Part shown: positions 42,056-50,714 of the stretch, one piece after another
Layout of the letters: every line of letters starts with the position of its first letter
How positions within the stretch are numbered: position 1 is the stretch's first letter
Assembly (NCBI GenBank): GCA_036782995.1
Contig: DAIPXZ010000010.1
Location: forward strand, 1-53,473
DNA from: DAIPXZ01 sp036782995
Lineage (GTDB): Bacteria > Bacillota > Clostridia > Saccharofermentanales > Saccharofermentanaceae
Direction of reading: 5' to 3'
Length of the DNA: 53,473 nt
Translations under genes and position numbers: made by a program
Notes under the pieces: model-generated
Told to the model about the DNA's origin: nothing
Seen by the model: only the letters and a program-made list of their open reading frames with translations
Databases searched by the model: none

Positions 42056-43603
42056 TTAATATGTCGAGAAATCAATCCAACCCTTGTTGACGATTACTTT
42101 GTATGCTTCATTGGATACGAGTGTTGTTTCCCATGAGCTATACGCATTGGAAGCAGCATCCGAACGAACAGAGTCCATCCAGCCCGGAACAACATCTACA
42201 AAATAGTAGACCATAACGTATGCATCATAATCTACAATCAACGTATCACCATCCACACGTGCTTCATCGAAAAGCCATGCGGAAATCTGTGCTTCTTGTG
42301 CTGCATAAATATCCAATTCATCAGTCGCTTCGTAATCTGCAGCTGTCTGGCCCGTTACAAGGCCGCCTGCGATTGCACCGCTCGTGTTAGAAGAATACTT
42401 CTTGCAAAGAGAAATATATTCTGTTTCGCTTGTTGCCTTGCTGACGATATCTTCGGCTTGCTGATGTGTCTCGGCAAGACCCGCTTGAATCTCTTCAAGA
42501 GAAGCACCGTCTTCGAAATAGGTCTTATTCTCTAGCTTAATCGAACGGAACGAAGCCGTCGGTGTCTCATCCAAAGTAGTGGAATCGAATAATACGACGT
42601 ACACACCGTTATCTGTTGCAAAGCTTGATTTATCGCCCGTAACGCGTTCTGTTGCGAAGAGGTATTCTGCCATATCTGTCGAGAGATAAGCAACTGTGGT
42701 TTTCGCATATCCTTCAGCGAGCGTCGGGTCCGCATCGTCTTCAAAAGAAGCAAGCTGTGTCTCTGTAGCAATAGCCATCGCTTCTTCACGGAATGAAGCG
42801 CCATCTGTTACATTGGCGAGCATGTCATCAGCCTTTTGTTGTGCTTCTGCAATAGCCGCTGCCTTTTCTTCATCAGTTGCTTCGTCCGGAATATCTGCTG
42901 CAAAGTAATAATAATTAAAGTTAGCACGACGATATGAACCTGGATCAGCATCATACAGTCCCTGCACATCATCAATAGTCGGACGGAAAATGGTCTGTTG
43001 GAGATAATACTCATATTCATAGGCGATATATTCGCGAGTAAGAATCTCACGATACTTTTGCACGGTCATACCTGTTCCGAATGAACTTGCCAAGTATTGA
43101 TCCGCGGTAAGTCCTTCTTCATCAGCCGTTTCGCGAAGATCATCAATTGCCAGTTCCACAACGCGCTCTGTCGCTTCAGGCTTAAATCCAGCCTTATCAG
43201 CTTCTTCATTCAACAAGTAGAAGTACTTCAGTTGTTCTGCTGCCGCTTCATAAAGAACGTCCTCGTATGTTTGGTCGCTGGTTTCATCAATCTTTTGTTC
43301 CAAATCCGTAACACCAGAAAGATATCCTTGCTGCGAATAGGAAGATAATACCGAACGATAGTAATAATTCATCTCTGTTACTTCGAAACGATCCAAAGTC
43401 GTCTCTTTGCCATCTACAACTTCAACAAGCTTCGCGCCAGTAAATATCTTCGCCGGCAAACCCGTTACATAAGCAAAGTAGCAAAAACATGCGATAACAA
43501 TCACTACGATAATAATCGTTGCAGCAATCTTATTCTGTGTAGAATGACGCATCTTACCGCGTTTTTTATCTGTCTTAGCCTTTATTTTCTTGTTATCATT
43601 CAT
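42056..43603 (-). CDS. Membrane-anchored parvulin-like foldase (SurA/PrsA type)
   Basis: The 515-residue protein has a basic cytoplasmic start, a single anchor (about residues 28-46, IAATIIIVVIVIACFCYFAY) and a large outside part. Residues about 75-210 resemble the SurA N-terminal chaperone region (YEDVLYEAAAEQLKYFYLLNEEADKAGFKP). Two parvulin-like domains follow (about 215-345 and 350-470); both are diverged, and I cannot confirm isomerase residues. It probably helps fold exported proteins. The ATG at 43603 is better placed behind AAAGG than the one at 43615, which touches it. It follows the lipoprotein peptidase gene by 94 bases on the same strand. Confidence 0.75.
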   Translation of the reverse strand: MNDNKKIKAKTDKKRGKMRHSTQNKIAATIIIVVIVIACFCYFAYVTGLPAKIFTGAKLVEVVDGKETTLDRFEVTEMNYYYRSVLSSYSQQGYLSGVTDLEQKIDETSDQTYEDVLYEAAAEQLKYFYLLNEEADKAGFKPEATERVVELAIDDLRETADEEGLTADQYLASSFGTGMTVQKYREILTREYIAYEYEYYLQQTIFRPTIDDVQGLYDADPGSYRRANFNYYYFAADIPDEATDEEKAAAIAEAQQKADDMLANVTDGASFREEAMAIATETQLASFEDDADPTLAEGYAKTTVAYLSTDMAEYLFATERVTGDKSSFATDNGVYVVLFDSTTLDETPTASFRSIKLENKTYFEDGASLEEIQAGLAETHQQAEDIVSKATSETEYISLCKKYSSNTSGAIAGGLVTGQTAADYEATDELDIYAAQEAQISAWLFDEARVDGDTLIVDYDAYVMVYYFVDVVPGWMDSVRSDAASNAYSSWETTLVSNEAYKVIVNKGWIDFSTY

Positions 43604-43697
43604 GTTTGGGTCCATCCTTTACCTATAGTTACACTTGTCTGAGCGTACACAGCACGCCCATTATATGACGCGACATTCAAGATTGCAAGAATTCATT

Positions 43698-45353
43698 TTA
43701 TAAGTCGAAACAACGATCAATAATCTCGTTTAGTTCCTCGTTATCGTGACCGGCATACTCGTATATCAGATTGATGTAGTCTTCCGTTGTTACATTGGTA
43801 TATGCATATGTTTGCACATATTCCAAAATCATCTGATTGAAAGCATCTCTGCCCATCGCTTCACGAATATCAAAAATGACCCAACGTCCGACGTAATAGA
43901 TGCCATACACGAAGTGGTAATCGCTTTCATAATCACCGAATGCTTGGTTAATCGGGAAATACATACTGTCACTTGAGTAATCAAGATTGAGCGAATCAAA
44001 GCTATTTACTTCATCCATCGCATCCTCTGTTAAATAGGCTTCCCAAAAAATCGTTTCTGAGAAAGAAGCCATCGATTCATCGAGCCATGCTTCTTCGTAC
44101 GAATCTTCTCCCACGATTCCCATGAACCATTGGTGAGCAATCTCATGAGCAATTACTGTCACCGCATAGTTATCATAATACTCGTACGCATCCGTTTCCG
44201 TAATCGGCATCTCATGATAATCAGCGCATGAAATATCAATCATAATGAGATTTGGATACTCCATTCCGCCTGCATTCAAGGGCATGAGTATGACATCCAG
44301 CTCGCTATACGGATATTTTCCGTAAACTGGATTGAAGGCGGCCAACGACATCCTCGATGCCTCTATGGCAACAGTCGCATCGTCTTCAGCGCCCATGCCG
44401 TTATACGCGAGATAGTTTTCATCTTCACAATCCAAACCATTTTTTCCGAAGTAAAAAACCTGGATGTGAGTTCCATCATAATCGGTTTCCATGACCTCAA
44501 AATCTTGACTCGTCACCATCGTGAAGTCGCGTACATTATCAGCTTCAACCTCATAAACATATTCACCGTCTACTTCGTCCATCGCTTTGACAACACCTGA
44601 AGAAGCCAAGACATATCCTTCTGGGCAAGTCATTGTAACGTCATAGTCCGACATTTCAGAATAGAAGCATTCTCCGGTAGAATAATAGGAATTATGCGAC
44701 CAACCGTCATCATCATATACAGCAAGAATCGGATAAAAGTTTGCGAGAGAATAGACTCCCACCGCATATCCGTAACGATCACCGAATTCGGGGACGTTGG
44801 CCGTAAAATCGTATTCGATTGTCATGGATTCACCCGGTGCTAATTGATTTGGAAGCTCCACCCAAACGACAGAAGCATCTTCTGCCTCTCTTGTGATAGA
44901 AAGTGACTCATCGGAATCCGCTATCCGAATATTGGTGATATCCGTCACTTCAGTCGCGGGACAGGTGTAGCCATAAACACTTGGCGTCGAGAAAACACTC
45001 GAGTAATCACGGAAGCAAAGGCGATCCCAGTCGTCGTCACTCGTATTGAAAAAGTTCAACGTCACATGTCCGCCAATGGTCCTGTCCGTATCATCCAAAA
45101 CCAAATCCATATCATATTGAAATCGAGGAGTATCTTTCTCCGGAATATATGGAGCCTCAGAATAGAAAGGTTCGCTTGTAGTCGGTGCCGGCTCTGAAGT
45201 TTTTGTCGGAAGCTCACTTTCCTCGGTGGTTACTTCGGCGGTCGTTCTGCGTGTTCTGCGCTTTTCCGTTTCATCTTGGCTCGATGAGCTGCAGGAAGCG
45301 ATACTAAACAGGAAAGCGACGACCAGACACAAAGCGATTATCTTTCTTTTCAT
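43698..45353 (-). CDS. Lipoprotein M1-type zinc aminopeptidase
   Basis: The 551-residue product has a lipoprotein signal ending SIASC, so it is likely lipid-anchored outside the cell. A Ser/Thr/Glu/Pro-rich linker follows. The peptidase domain has GGMEYPN (the exopeptidase GxMEN-like loop) and HEIAHQW with a Glu 18 residues later (WLDESMASF): zinc ligands His, His and Glu. This is the M1 family, shorter than the typical 600-850 residues and without the C-terminal helical domain. GGAGG seven bases before the ATG at 45353 sets the start. Its own promoter overlaps the upstream tRNA terminator. Confidence 0.88.
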   Translation of the reverse strand: MKRKIIALCLVVAFLFSIASCSSSSQDETEKRRTRRTTAEVTTEESELPTKTSEPAPTTSEPFYSEAPYIPEKDTPRFQYDMDLVLDDTDRTIGGHVTLNFFNTSDDDWDRLCFRDYSSVFSTPSVYGYTCPATEVTDITNIRIADSDESLSITREAEDASVVWVELPNQLAPGESMTIEYDFTANVPEFGDRYGYAVGVYSLANFYPILAVYDDDGWSHNSYYSTGECFYSEMSDYDVTMTCPEGYVLASSGVVKAMDEVDGEYVYEVEADNVRDFTMVTSQDFEVMETDYDGTHIQVFYFGKNGLDCEDENYLAYNGMGAEDDATVAIEASRMSLAAFNPVYGKYPYSELDVILMPLNAGGMEYPNLIMIDISCADYHEMPITETDAYEYYDNYAVTVIAHEIAHQWFMGIVGEDSYEEAWLDESMASFSETIFWEAYLTEDAMDEVNSFDSLNLDYSSDSMYFPINQAFGDYESDYHFVYGIYYVGRWVIFDIREAMGRDAFNQMILEYVQTYAYTNVTTEDYINLIYEYAGHDNEELNEIIDRCFDL

Positions 45354-45378
45354 GGGACTACCTCCACAATTTTTTCCC

Positions 45379-45407
45379 ATTATATCAAAAAAACAAGCTT
45401 CTGTCAG
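45379..45407 (-). promoter_or_regulatory. Promoter inside the tRNA terminator (CTGACA, 17 bp, TATAAT)
   Basis: On the minus strand CTGACA (45402-45407) begins in the loop and runs into the second arm of the terminator hairpin, and TATAAT (45379-45384) lies just past its T run, 17 bp apart. The peptidase start codon is only 26 bases beyond the -10, giving a short leader. Confidence 0.55.
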
Positions 45408-45420
45408 AAAAGACAGAAGC
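45386..45420 (-). terminator. Terminator of tRNA-Val
   Basis: A 9-bp perfect stem (GCTTCTGTC with GACAGAAGC, six-base loop) is followed by TTG and seven T on the minus strand. It begins nine bases after the tRNA CCA end. Confidence 0.9.
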
Positions 45421-45428
45421 CTGTGTGT

Positions 45429-45503
45429 TGGTGGGCACTACTGGGTTTGAACCAGCGACCCCACGCGTGTGAAGCGTGTGCTCTCCCGCTGAGCTAAGCG
45501 CCC
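45429..45503 (-). tRNA. tRNA-Val (anticodon CAC)
   Basis: A complete cloverleaf on the minus strand. The acceptor stem GGGCGCT pairs with AGTGCCC (one GU), the D arm contains GCTCAGCGGGAGAGC, the anticodon stem CACGC/GCGTG holds the loop TTCACAC, and the T arm is CTGGTTCAAACCCAG. The CCA end is encoded. It is a lone tRNA gene with a terminator directly behind it. Confidence 0.96.
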
Positions 45504-45608
45504 GTGAACAGAAAACATTATCTGTCGAAAAGACGACATCTGTCAAGGGGAAACACACTGCCGATTTGCAGTAATGTTGTCTGCTTTCCCTTTGTGCCGT
45601 CTTTCGAT

Positions 45609-46421
45609 TTACGAGAAAAATACGATGGCAAGGACGTGACAAATCGCGCCAAAAGCGACGAGAACATGCCATACCATATGAGAGAATTTGAAGTGCATCG
45701 CAAAAGATACTATACCCGATGTGTAGCAAAGTCCGCCCGACAAAATTAACCAAAATGTCGCCGGTGTCGCCGCTCGATAAAAAATCGGGAAGCAAAGCAC
45801 AATCATCCAGCCCATCAAAAGGTAAATAGCGACTGTAAAAATATAAGAACGACGGGTTTTTGAAAAGGCAAGCGCCTTGAAAAGTGTACCCGCGATGACC
45901 AACGCCCATTGTGCAATGCAAAGACCGATACCCCATGCGCCGCCGATTACGGTCAATGCAATCGGTGTATACGTACCTGCTATGGCATAGTAAATCATGA
46001 TGTGGTCGAGCTTATTCATGATTTCCTTTTGCTTCGAGCCATATTGCATCGCATGATAAATCGTCGATGCCATAAACATTAAAAAGACGCCGATGACAAA
46101 CACAGACATTGCAAAAGCGTCGAGAACCTCATGCCCCGCTTCGGCTGTATTATACGCACGAATCGCGGCGATTGGTAAAATGCAAATCATGAAAGCAGCC
46201 ATAACACCATGCGAAATCGTGTTGCCGATTTCTTCTCCCAAAGATTGCGCCTTCTTCCTAATTCGACGCACCGCCGCTTTTCGGGAATCAATCCAGGACA
46301 ATTCCTTCAAACCTTCTTCGAGAGTATCTACATTGGTCTCGCCCTTCTGTTTTCCGTCGGTAGTTTTCTTTTCCTGACGGCCCTCCAGCCATACGCGCCA
46401 AAATGTCTTGTTGGTGGACAT
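45609..46421 (-). CDS. Hemolysin III family (PAQR) membrane protein with N-terminal extension
   Basis: A 270-residue protein. From about residue 60 it has the hemolysin-III/YqfA pattern with seven helices: EEIGNTISHGVMA, the SxxYH motif in STIYHAMQYGSKQ, DHIMIYYAIAGTYTP, and HMVWHVLVAFGAICH. The conserved Ser, His and Asp residues form the metal site of PAQR proteins. Residues 1-60 are an additional charged cytoplasmic tail, which the usual 215-residue members lack. GAGGAA precedes the ATG. Function in bacteria is uncertain; haemolysis is not implied. Confidence 0.88.
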   Translation of the reverse strand: MSTNKTFWRVWLEGRQEKKTTDGKQKGETNVDTLEEGLKELSWIDSRKAAVRRIRKKAQSLGEEIGNTISHGVMAAFMICILPIAAIRAYNTAEAGHEVLDAFAMSVFVIGVFLMFMASTIYHAMQYGSKQKEIMNKLDHIMIYYAIAGTYTPIALTVIGGAWGIGLCIAQWALVIAGTLFKALAFSKTRRSYIFTVAIYLLMGWMIVLCFPIFYRAATPATFWLILSGGLCYTSGIVSFAMHFKFSHMVWHVLVAFGAICHVLAIVFFS

Positions 46422-46513
46422 GAACTGTTCCTCGCTTTCGTTTCGTTACGAAAACCATATAACATGATTTTCTGTATTGTATAATCGCGTTTCGCCTTTT
46501 ACAAGTATCTTCG

Positions 46514-47536
46514 TCACGATTCTGGATGCAAAGGAGTATGAATCGTAGTTTGGTCGTCTCCATTGTCGTCGATTATCGTTGGAAAAACAATCGCATCATC
46601 AAAATCCAGCTTCGGGGCACGTAAACCCTCCGGCATCGTTGGAGGCGGTGTCGCCATGCTGGGCATTGGTGTTGGCACAGCAGGATTAGGCGCAGGTGTA
46701 ACGAGCGGCGGAGCAGCCGGCGCGGTTATCGGTGCCGAGGCCACTTGATTTTCCAATGGCATCGCATTAGCTTTAGGTGCTTCTCCGTAAATAATATCAG
46801 CTGCCGGAGCTGACGGCGGTATAAGAATAACATTCTCGCCGGTAATGCAAGTTTGCTCCGTGGATAGAATCTCTTGTTTCGTATAAGTTGCATCCGCAGA
46901 CGGCGCAGCTGTCGTCGCTACTGTGGTTCCGTTGGGGGCAGTGACGATTGTCCCCAGTGGTTGCGCAGCTTGCTGACGTAAGGGAGTGGCAATTTCTTTT
47001 GCCAAAGATGCATGCTGCAAATTTGCCATTTCGGACCGATGCATTTGCTCGGCGACGTAGGCGTCACGGTAGAAACGATAGAGCTGAACAACAATATATG
47101 TGATGACTGTCATCGGTAAAAACCACTTGCTCATACCAGCCGCGGTTTTCTCGGAAACGATGCCGATTTGGCCGGCAAAGGGCGCATTGACGACTTCATA
47201 AATACGATGCCAAAACAGAGAAGCAAAAGTATCGAGAAGGCTTGTTCCACCCTTAGCGATAGACTTCTCAATGCCCGGCAGAAAAATGCCCGGGAGATAG
47301 GCCAACAGACCGTAACAGGCGCAACCAATCATGACAAAAAGCTTCTTTTTCCACGCACATACGACGATGGCGAAAAGCATTAAAATGATAAAGAAGAACG
47401 AACCCATGCGCTCGTAAATGCTAATCGAGCGAGTGACAACAGCATCGTACTGGAAATAAGGAGTATTTCCGAACATAAAGAGGAGTCCGATAAGTGAAAA
47501 AAGCAAAACAATATCGGAAATGATATCTCTTTTCAT
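46514..47536 (-). CDS. Membrane protein with Pro/Ala-rich cytoplasmic-type tail, unknown
   Basis: The 340-residue protein has about four hydrophobic segments (near 9-24, 46-62, 67-90 and 141-158) in its first half. Its second half (about 185-330) is a disordered-looking tail with many Pro, Ala and Thr and short PTPMPS / PPPTMPEG motifs, ending acidic. No family recognised. The start overlaps the DUF881 stop by four bases, with AAGGAGG inside the end of that gene, so the two are translationally coupled. It is the fourth gene of the phosphoesterase operon. Confidence 0.75.
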   Translation of the reverse strand: MKRDIISDIVLLFSLIGLLFMFGNTPYFQYDAVVTRSISIYERMGSFFFIILMLFAIVVCAWKKKLFVMIGCACYGLLAYLPGIFLPGIEKSIAKGGTSLLDTFASLFWHRIYEVVNAPFAGQIGIVSEKTAAGMSKWFLPMTVITYIVVQLYRFYRDAYVAEQMHRSEMANLQHASLAKEIATPLRQQAAQPLGTIVTAPNGTTVATTAAPSADATYTKQEILSTEQTCITGENVILIPPSAPAADIIYGEAPKANAMPLENQVASAPITAPAAPPLVTPAPNPAVPTPMPSMATPPPTMPEGLRAPKLDFDDAIVFPTIIDDNGDDQTTIHTPLHPES

Positions 47537-48252
47537 ACGAGTCCTCCTTCTTCATAATGGTCCCTGAGGAGATCTTCTTGCCACGCTTCCATCGCAGGAA
47601 TCACAAGCAAATCCATTACAGCAACGTTTACGTCAATGTGACTTTCTATCCATTTGTCTATAATACCACCATTCATATCAATCGAGCGATAGAGGTCATC
47701 CTTGTCACCAAGTGCATAAATCTCGATATTATTTTCGTATGAAAAGGCCACTCTATTGACAGAAAAGCCATTAGTAATCTCCCGTATTTCTGATGTGGGT
47801 AAAAGACGCTGCCCATTAATGCTAATTGCATATGCACCACTGGCTTTTAGTTCGTTAATCATCTGTAGTAGAAGATTCGACGAGATTGGCGAATCCATGT
47901 TTGGGAAGACTGTAATGGCAATGCCTTCACCCGAAACCGGCACAAAGCCTGCCGTCTCATACATTTGCTCTTTTTCTTCAAGAAAAAATTCTTCCAATTG
48001 GAATTGGTTATTTTGTGCCTCAGAAAGATCCTGAAGTTGTTCTTTGAGGGCGCGTCTTTGCGCCTCAAGCGCGGCATTTTTTTCATAGAGAGCGACCATA
48101 TCTTCGGCTAGAACCGCATAGGATTTGCCTTCGACGAATGCCTCTTCCGGCGTTTTTTGTATAGACTTGTATTGCCGCGAGCAAAGATATCCGAGAACGA
48201 GACAGGAGATACAAAGCAATATTGTCTTTTGAATTGGTCGCGCCTTATTCAT
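47533..48252 (-). CDS. DUF881 family membrane-anchored protein
   Basis: The 239-residue product has one N-terminal anchor (about 9-26), a coiled coil (about 50-85) and a globular domain with the DUF881 pattern (GEGIAITVFPN, LLLQMINELKASGAYAISINGQRLLPTSEI). DUF881 proteins in Firmicutes lie outside the membrane and often sit next to division or cell-envelope genes; their function is unknown. Start and stop overlap both neighbours by four bases (ATGA on each side). Confidence 0.85.
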   Translation of the reverse strand: MNKARPIQKTILLCISCLVLGYLCSRQYKSIQKTPEEAFVEGKSYAVLAEDMVALYEKNAALEAQRRALKEQLQDLSEAQNNQFQLEEFFLEEKEQMYETAGFVPVSGEGIAITVFPNMDSPISSNLLLQMINELKASGAYAISINGQRLLPTSEIREITNGFSVNRVAFSYENNIEIYALGDKDDLYRSIDMNGGIIDKWIESHIDVNVAVMDLLVIPAMEAWQEDLLRDHYEEGGLV

Positions 48253-50714
48253 GAAGCACCCGCTTCTTCCTTTCGTACTTGATCCAAGAGCTTTTCTGTT
48301 TCACGATGACAAGAAAAGAGCAAAACTTGGCGGCTTTTCGCCTGCTTCAGGATAACATGAAGTGCGGCTTTTGTCCGCTCGTCGTCGTACTGAATGAATG
48401 CATCGTCCAACAGAAGCGGAATGCTTCTTTCGTCTTTTTGCAAAAGGTCGGAGATAGATAGACGAAGAGCTAAATACACTTGGTCGAGTGTACCGCCACT
48501 TAAATATTCGCCTTCTTTATAGGTATATTCACCGTCAGTCGCGATATCGACACCAAAAGATTTGCGAATACGGACGGATGAATATTTTCCCTCGGTGAAT
48601 GCGTGCATGTATTCGCCTGTCAATTGATTCACCCGCGGGGCAAAATGACTCTCCATCTCTTTGTTTGCAACGCCAAGTGCATCTTCGCAAAGCTTCGCGG
48701 CGTCAAGATATGCGGAGGCGTCGATCATTTTCTCTTCGGTTGATTTGATATCTTCGTCGATATCGGCCGTTGAGCGATAGGCATTTTGTTGGTTGGAAAG
48801 CCATGTTTGTAAGCGGATTTGCTCTTCTTTTTCCATTTGATATGCATTATTCGTCTTTTGTATTGCCTCGCGCAGAAGCTCGCTTTGCTCTTCCTTAGCT
48901 TTAATCTGCTCCTCGTATTGCTTTATCATTTCTCCATGTACTTCGATTTCTTGTTTCCACGTTTTTTCCAATGCGGCTATCTCTTCGGAGGTCTTCGGTG
49001 CATTGATATGTGATTCTTTCTCGGTCAGGCTGTTTCCCATGTCGGCTTCAACAGAGGAATCTGTGAAGGCGGCATTATCCTTCGTTTCCTCAAGACTTGC
49101 CTTCTTCCACTCGTCTTCAGCTGCCTTCTCCTCGTTGATGGCACTGGTCAACGCATTTTGCAACACCTCAATATCACTGCTCTCCTTCTCATGATTTTCT
49201 CGGATACGTGTCCAAAGTGCCTGCTGCTGTGTATGTATGTTCTCTTTTTCTTGCATTATGAAATTATATTGGTGCTCGGCTTCACGAACGGCTTCCTTCA
49301 TCTTGGCAATTTCTTTTTCTTCATTGCTCGCTTGTTCACGCATAGCCTCTTTTTTCATTTCTTCTTCTGCCTTGCGATTTAGAAAAGCCATCTCTCGTGC
49401 ATTTTGTTTGCTTTGTACTACAAATCCGGCAATCAAGAGTATCACGCCGAGCAATGCCCCGGCGAACAAAACACTTTGTACCATAATGCCAAGGCAGACA
49501 AATGCCAATGTAACCATGCAACCGAGTACGATAAGTATCATCGGCGTCATTGTCTTTTCAAAACGAATGGCATCCGTCGACGTAATAGTTGGCTGTCCCT
49601 TCAAACGGTTCTCGAATGCTTCAAGCTCCTGTGTTTTTGTTTTCATTGCTTGCTTTTCACGCGCAATCTTCTCGTCCACCTGCTGAAGGCTATTCTTCAG
49701 TGCAAGCTCCTCCTGCTCTGCTCGGGCATTTGTCTTTTTGATCTCTGCCTTTTTTTGCTCGAGAGCTTCTTCCTTGGACTTCCGTTCGCCTACTCGTTTC
49801 TGATAATTGCGTTCAAGCATCAAAAGATGTTCAGCGCGCTCTTTTTGCCGCAAAAGGATGGTGTTTCTCTGTTCTGAAGTTTTCTCCAGATTGGCCTTTG
49901 TCACGGCCATAGCCTTGTCGCACTCTGCTTTTTTCTCTGTGAGTGACTTTATCTCGTTTTGCAGGGTATCGTTTTGCTTTGTTATTTCATGTAGTTCGAT
50001 ATCATATTTCCGGATTGAAGCATCCAGTTCATTTGTCCGTGTCACCACTTCGTTGACTTCTCTTTCGTGATTTTCTGCCACCAAGAGTTCCCCTGTCAGC
50101 GTCTCCTTCAATCGCGAAAGCTTCGGCAAAACCGCATCCGCGCGTTTTTCCGACGCGAGAGATGCAATCAGTGTTTTTATGCGATTTTGTGTGTCGGCAA
50201 ATGAATATCTTTCTTCTCCACCTGCCGCGAGGTTAAGAAGTCGAGTAGTTACGGAATCGGTCGATTTTCCGTCAAAATCCGCGCTTCCGAGCTGACCGAC
50301 AAAAGCGGTATGCAAGAATTCTTGCTCCGTCATGTCAAAAAGGTACTCGCCGACTGTTTTTTCGCCGATATCTATACGCTCGCCGGTGGATTCAAGTGCC
50401 AACACAAAGGCATCCTCGGCGCTTTTCATTCCGAAGGTGCATTCGAGCAAATAAACTTCACATTCGTGTTCGAAACGAATACTACCGCCGCACGTTTTTC
50501 TTTGCCACGGCATATATTTCATGCGTCCGAATTCTCGCTTCACCGTGGCTGAGGTGCGTTTTTCAAAGCCATATAATGCGGCGCGGATAAAGGCGAAAAT
50601 TGTGCTTTTTCCATATTCATTATCCGCGATAAGTACGTTCATGCCCGGTTCCAATCGCAAATCAAAATCATTGAGCTTTCCGAATGATGCTATGTGAATA
50701 TCAATCAGCTTCAT
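48249..50714 (-). CDS. SbcC/Rad50-like (YhaN type) coiled-coil ATPase with a membrane segment
   Basis: The 821-residue protein starts with the SMC/Rad50-type head: Walker A region ADNEYGKSTIF near residue 30, and a C-terminal lobe with signature YLSGGTLDQVYLALRLS and Walker B IPLLLDDAF. Long coiled coils lie between. In the middle, near residues 390-440, is a strongly hydrophobic double segment (MILIVLGCMVTLAFVCLGIMV and a second helix), so the arms seem to be anchored in or beside the membrane. Bacillus YhaN has a similar feature. It overlaps the phosphoesterase gene by 14 bases and should form a complex with it, acting on DNA. Confidence 0.85.
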   Translation of the reverse strand: MKLIDIHIASFGKLNDFDLRLEPGMNVLIADNEYGKSTIFAFIRAALYGFEKRTSATVKREFGRMKYMPWQRKTCGGSIRFEHECEVYLLECTFGMKSAEDAFVLALESTGERIDIGEKTVGEYLFDMTEQEFLHTAFVGQLGSADFDGKSTDSVTTRLLNLAAGGEERYSFADTQNRIKTLIASLASEKRADAVLPKLSRLKETLTGELLVAENHEREVNEVVTRTNELDASIRKYDIELHEITKQNDTLQNEIKSLTEKKAECDKAMAVTKANLEKTSEQRNTILLRQKERAEHLLMLERNYQKRVGERKSKEEALEQKKAEIKKTNARAEQEELALKNSLQQVDEKIAREKQAMKTKTQELEAFENRLKGQPTITSTDAIRFEKTMTPMILIVLGCMVTLAFVCLGIMVQSVLFAGALLGVILLIAGFVVQSKQNAREMAFLNRKAEEEMKKEAMREQASNEEKEIAKMKEAVREAEHQYNFIMQEKENIHTQQQALWTRIRENHEKESSDIEVLQNALTSAINEEKAAEDEWKKASLEETKDNAAFTDSSVEADMGNSLTEKESHINAPKTSEEIAALEKTWKQEIEVHGEMIKQYEEQIKAKEEQSELLREAIQKTNNAYQMEKEEQIRLQTWLSNQQNAYRSTADIDEDIKSTEEKMIDASAYLDAAKLCEDALGVANKEMESHFAPRVNQLTGEYMHAFTEGKYSSVRIRKSFGVDIATDGEYTYKEGEYLSGGTLDQVYLALRLSISDLLQKDERSIPLLLDDAFIQYDDERTKAALHVILKQAKSRQVLLFSCHRETEKLLDQVRKEEAGAS

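Noticed and set aside
45609..46421. Naming the PAQR protein a toxin
   Set aside because: The hemolysin III name is historical; the sequence shows an integral membrane protein with a metal site, not a secreted toxin.
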